A stretch of DNA of 9,108 nt. Origin: an uncultured Solobacterium sp. (GTDB lineage Bacteria; Bacillota_I; Bacilli_A; Erysipelotrichales; Erysipelotrichaceae). How positions within the stretch are numbered: position 1 is the first letter of the stretch; each line of letters opens with the position of its first letter. Both the position numbers and the translations under genes were made by a program. Below, one piece after another: positions 6,653 through 9,108 of the stretch. The notes beneath the pieces were generated by a model. That model ran no database searches and was not told the DNA's origin. It saw only the letters and a program-made list of their open reading frames with translations. Location of the stretch: assembly GCA_900552125.1 (NCBI GenBank), contig URYK01000072.1, positions 1 through 9,108 of the forward strand, read 5' to 3'.

Positions 6653-7833
6653 GAAAGCTGTTTATTTTATGTATGAGTCTAACACTATGTGCTTGTTCAA
6701 CAAATAGTTCTCCCACAGATGATAAAACAAACAAGACTAATGAGACAGGCGAACAGAAAACAACAGTTTCATTTGTTGGTGTAGGAGATAATTTGATCCA
6801 CGAGATGATTTATAAGGAGGCTGATTCTGCTGCTGGTGGAATGAATGATGGTAAGTATGATTTCAGCTCAATGTATCAACATGTCAAAAAAGATATTAAA
6901 GATGCAGATTTAGCTTATATAGATCAAGAGTCAATCATAGGTGGAGATGATTTAGGAATCAGCGGATATCCGACGTTTAATTCTCCTTCTGATTTGGCAT
7001 CAGATGTAGCTGAGGTAGGTTTTGACATCGTCAATACAGCCAATAATCATTGTTTGGATAAATATCAAGAAGGAATTAATTATTCTCATGAAATATGGTC
7101 TAAACAAAGCGGTGTTATTACAGCAGGTACGTACATATCAGAAGAAGACCGTAATACCATAAGAACAATAGAAAGAAACGGAATTACTTTCTCATTCTTA
7201 GCTTATACATATGGAACCAATGATATAGAACCACCTCACTCTTATAGTGTTGCTTATTTTGATGAAGAACAGATAAAAAATGATGTCAAGAAGGCTAAGG
7301 AAATAAGTGATGTTGTGATTGTTTCAGCACATTGGGGAGATGAGAACATTTCAGCTCCCAATGATTTTCAAAAAAAATATGCTAAACTTTTTGCCGATTT
7401 ACAAGTTGATGTTGTAATAGGAGAACATCCACATGTAATTCAGCCTGTAACATGGGTAACAGGTGAAAATGGAAATAAAACACTTGTAGTATACTCACTA
7501 GGTAATTTCTTAAGTGGAATGCTAGGTATAGATAATATAGTATCTGGTATGATTCAATTTGACTTTGTTAAAAATGCTGATTCAAATGATATATCTATTG
7601 AAAATGTTGAATGGGTACCACTAGTTACTCATTATACTGGTGTTGCTTCAGATATATTAAATACAAGAAAAGATTTCACAGTATATAAATTAAGTGATTA
7701 TACAGAGGAGTTAGCTTCTCAACATGGTTTGAATGGTGTGGACAGTCAAACTGTAAGTATTGATGACTTATATAAACGAACAGAGGAAGTAATAACTGAA
7801 ATACCAATTGTAAGAAATGAGGATGCAAAATGA
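6649..7833 (+). CDS. CapA-family (PGA_cap) lipoprotein with metallophosphoesterase-like fold
   Basis: This belongs to the CapA/PgsA-like family, named for poly-gamma-glutamate capsule proteins and carrying a calcineurin-like fold. The 394-residue product starts with a lipoprotein signal ending LCAC, so Cys16 should be lipidated; Cys at position -2 is unusual but tolerable. A polar linker rich in T, N and K (17-38) follows. Family motifs in order are FVGVGDNLIH (42-51), DQES (92-95), TFNSP (109-113), TANNHCLD (130-137), SAHWGDE (226-232), GEHPHVIQP (258-266) and VYSLGNF (281-287). The metal-ligand type residues are intact. No capB, capC or other polyglutamate synthesis gene is adjacent, so capsule synthesis cannot be claimed. 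With VanY upstream, a role in cell-wall peptide or polymer metabolism is plausible. Substrate unknown. Confidence 0.87.
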   Translation: MRKLFILCMSLTLCACSTNSSPTDDKTNKTNETGEQKTTVSFVGVGDNLIHEMIYKEADSAAGGMNDGKYDFSSMYQHVKKDIKDADLAYIDQESIIGGDDLGISGYPTFNSPSDLASDVAEVGFDIVNTANNHCLDKYQEGINYSHEIWSKQSGVITAGTYISEEDRNTIRTIERNGITFSFLAYTYGTNDIEPPHSYSVAYFDEEQIKNDVKKAKEISDVVIVSAHWGDENISAPNDFQKKYAKLFADLQVDVVIGEHPHVIQPVTWVTGENGNKTLVVYSLGNFLSGMLGIDNIVSGMIQFDFVKNADSNDISIENVEWVPLVTHYTGVASDILNTRKDFTVYKLSDYTEELASQHGLNGVDSQTVSIDDLYKRTEEVITEIPIVRNEDAK

Positions 7834-8408
7834 TATTAATTAAAGAAATGGAAGAATATGCATTAATGAATGATGTTCCTATCATGCAGAAAGAAGGAAT
7901 ATCGTTTATGTGTTCTTTTATTAAAGATCATAACATAAAGAATATTTTAGAGATTGGCAGTGCAATTGGATATTCTGCAATACGTATGGCAATGATAGCA
8001 CCAGATATTCATATTACAACTATAGAAAGAGATGACTTACGCTATAACAAAGCAGTTGAGTTTATTAAAAGAAGTGGTCTTGAACAGCAAATAACAATTA
8101 TTCATAGTGATGCATTAGAAACAGAAGTTAATGGAACTTATGATATGTTATTTATTGATGCGGCAAAAGCGCAATATATTAAGTTTTTTGAACGCTATGA
8201 ACCATTACTAAAAGATAAGGGATATGTAATTACAGATAACTTAAAATTCCATGGCTTTGTGGAACATCCAGAATTAATTCAAAGTCGTAATTTAAGAGGT
8301 CTTGTCCGTAAAATTTCAAACTTTGTAGAATATTTAAAAAATAGGGAAGATTTCGAAACAAATTTCTATGATTTTGGTGATGGTGTAGGAATAAGTATGA
8401 AAAAATAA
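7830..8408 (+). CDS. trmR: SAM-dependent O-methyltransferase, probable tRNA 5-hydroxyuridine methyltransferase TrmR
   Basis: The 192-residue product is a class I methyltransferase of the small, metal-dependent O-methyltransferase group (COG4122 type). It has the SAM-binding loop LEIGSAIGYSA (40-50), acidic Glu66 in TTIERD, and the metal and substrate residues Asp110 and Lys113 (FIDAAKAQY) and Asp136-Asn137 (ITDNLKFHG). The N-terminal ALMNDVPIMQKEG and C-terminal RNLRGLVRKISNF...FGDGVGIS segments resemble B. subtilis TrmR (YrrM), which makes 5-methoxyuridine at the tRNA wobble base. A different small-molecule methyltransferase of the same group is the main alternative. It overlaps the CapA-like gene as ATGA, with GAGG (7819-7822) as ribosome site. 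It is cytoplasmic, unlike its two operon partners. The trhP-type hydroxylation genes that sit near it in B. subtilis are not in this window. Confidence 0.77.
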   Translation: MILIKEMEEYALMNDVPIMQKEGISFMCSFIKDHNIKNILEIGSAIGYSAIRMAMIAPDIHITTIERDDLRYNKAVEFIKRSGLEQQITIIHSDALETEVNGTYDMLFIDAAKAQYIKFFERYEPLLKDKGYVITDNLKFHGFVEHPELIQSRNLRGLVRKISNFVEYLKNREDFETNFYDFGDGVGISMKK

Positions 8409-8435
8409 GATTTATTGTATCTTTTATATCATTTG

Positions 8436-8444
8436 TGTTACAAT
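8436..8444 (+). promoter_or_regulatory. Extended -10 promoter for the RraB-like gene
   Basis: TGTTACAAT is an extended -10 (TG, one base, TACAAT at 8439-8444, five of six matches). A weak -35, TTGTAT (8415-8420), lies 18 bases upstream. Transcription would begin about 8451, just before the ribosome site and the ATG at 8469. No convincing terminator follows trmR, so read-through from the upstream operon is also likely. Confidence 0.6.
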
Positions 8445-8453
8445 AGGAATAAG

Positions 8454-8463
8454 AAAGTGGTGA
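8454..8463 (+). promoter_or_regulatory. Shine-Dalgarno deciding the start of the RraB-like gene
   Basis: AAAGTGGTGA resembles the full anti-Shine-Dalgarno complement and ends 5 bases before the ATG at 8469. The open frame extends upstream to a TTG at 8415, but that codon is inside the -35 region of the promoter and has no ribosome site. The ATG is therefore preferred. Confidence 0.7.
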
Positions 8464-8468
8464 TATCT

Positions 8469-9041
8469 ATGAAAAAAGTTATACCTGTACTTGCAGTATT
8501 AGCAGGAGCTGCAGCATTAGTAGCGTATAAGCTAAAAAAAGATGAAGAAAAGAAAATTGTAGATTTAGATCAGGGACTTCTTGAAGATGAAGAAAATATC
8601 GATGAAAATGATATGGAAGAGGAAGAAATTGAAGAAGGACCTATTAGTCAGCCTGGTTATATAAATCAGGTAAATGAAGCTGTGAAAGAAGAACCTGATG
8701 AAAATAATTCCTCACTTACAGAAGATGAAGTAACAGCTTTGCAGAATAGTACTCAGCAAAAAATGGATGAGATGTTACAAGAAGGAGATGTTCATGAAAA
8801 TGAACGTCCTGTACAACATTATATTGAGTTCAATAATTCTGAAGATTTAGAAAATTTCAAAAGTAATGTAATTAATCAGGGATTTGTAATTAGTAAGGGG
8901 AAAACTGATTTAGAGTTGGTAGTATTGCATATTTCTCCAATTGAAAAAGAAAAACTTATGAATAATATTTTATGCATTGCTGATGAAGCTAAAAAGCATA
9001 ACGGTAAGTACTTAGGCTGGGATAGCAAGATTATCTATTAA
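8469..9041 (+). CDS. Membrane-anchored protein with acidic linker and RraB-like C-terminal domain
   Basis: The 190-residue product begins with a hydrophobic segment (about 4-20, VIPVLAVLAGAAALVAY) followed by KLKK. This fits a single N-terminal membrane anchor with the rest in the cytoplasm (positive-inside rule). Residues 25-57 are extremely acidic and probably unstructured, and about 60-110 is a polar linker. The C-terminal 115-190 domain (VQHYIEFNNSEDLENF, INQGFVISKG, LVVLHISPIEKEKL, GKYLGWDSKI) resembles RraB, the regulator of RNase E activity: a compact alpha/beta fold whose end usually reads G-x-Y-x-G-W. RraB blocks RNase E in Proteobacteria; whether this domain acts on an RNase here is unknown. 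The domain call is by pattern recognition and is tentative. The gene has its own promoter and a strong terminator. Confidence 0.6.
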   Translation: MKKVIPVLAVLAGAAALVAYKLKKDEEKKIVDLDQGLLEDEENIDENDMEEEEIEEGPISQPGYINQVNEAVKEEPDENNSSLTEDEVTALQNSTQQKMDEMLQEGDVHENERPVQHYIEFNNSEDLENFKSNVINQGFVISKGKTDLELVVLHISPIEKEKLMNNILCIADEAKKHNGKYLGWDSKIIY

Positions 9042-9050
9042 CAGACAATG

Positions 9051-9108
9051 AAGGAGGCTTTAACGAATTAACTTAATTTAGGTAGTTAATTCGTTAGCTT
9101 CTTTTTTT
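9051..9108 (+). terminator. Long intrinsic terminator hairpin after the RraB-like gene
   Basis: TAACGAATTAACT (9061-9073) pairs perfectly over 13 bp with AGTTAATTCGTTA (9084-9096) around a 10-base loop. After a 2-base bulge (9059-9060), a further 8 pairs with two G-U wobbles join 9051-9058 to 9097-9104. A T tract (9102-9108) reaches the window edge. The left arm contains AAGGAGG (9051-9057), which resembles a ribosome site but leads to no gene here. Confidence 0.85.

Noticed and set aside
6649..7833. Poly-gamma-glutamate capsule locus
   Set aside because: Only the CapA-like protein is present; the ligase genes capB and capC that define such loci are absent from the window.
8407..8423. AAGAT/ATCTT inverted repeat after trmR as a terminator
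   Set aside because: Only a 5-bp, nearly all-AT stem with a poor T tract; it overlaps the promoter region of the next gene and would not terminate well.
5604..9041. Recent horizontal transfer of the block after rplQ
   Set aside because: Base composition looks similarly AT-rich, with no flanking repeats, tRNA, integrase or transposase; the slight codon difference from the ribosomal genes is what expression level alone would give.

Overview
The window comes from a low-GC Gram-positive bacterium (Firmicutes/Bacillota). The protein sequences and gene order suggest an Erysipelotrichia-like gut lineage, but no 16S rRNA is present, so that placement is only a guess. All genes lie on the + strand. 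The order rplO-secY-adk-map-infA-rpmJ-rpsM-rpsK-rpoA-rplQ is the Firmicute form of the spc-alpha ribosomal protein region: adk and map follow secY, and there is no rpsD between rpsK and rpoA. Adk has the four-cysteine zinc LID typical of Gram-positives.

Bases 1-5603 hold the end of the spc operon and the whole alpha operon. They encode the L15 C-terminus, the SecY translocon channel, adenylate kinase, methionine aminopeptidase, IF1, L36, S13, S11, RNA polymerase alpha and L17. Gaps are 2-30 bases, map and infA overlap by 8 bases, and most genes have a clear Shine-Dalgarno sequence. The unit ends at an intrinsic terminator just after rplQ. Inside the start of map lies an exact consensus housekeeping promoter (TTGACA, 17 bases, TATAAT), placed to give the infA-to-rplQ genes a second source of transcription.

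Bases 5604-8408 hold a second transcription unit. It starts at an extended -10 promoter and contains three genes joined by 4-base ATGA overlaps: a VanY-type zinc D,D-carboxypeptidase lipoprotein, a CapA-like metallophosphoesterase-fold lipoprotein, and a cytoplasmic SAM-dependent O-methyltransferase that looks like TrmR (tRNA wobble 5-hydroxyuridine methylation). Two envelope proteins and one tRNA modification enzyme are thus translationally coupled. In Bacillus subtilis the ECF transporter genes follow rplQ at this point, so local synteny is broken here.

Bases 8409-9108 hold a single gene with its own extended -10 promoter. It encodes a small protein with one N-terminal membrane segment, a very acidic linker and a C-terminal domain resembling RraB (regulator of RNase E). 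It is followed by a long, stable terminator hairpin that runs to the window edge. I saw no tRNA or rRNA genes, mobile elements, CRISPR arrays or pseudogenes. Most of the window is conserved housekeeping DNA. The more unusual points are the intragenic promoter, the mixed VanY-CapA-TrmR operon and the membrane-anchored RraB-like protein.
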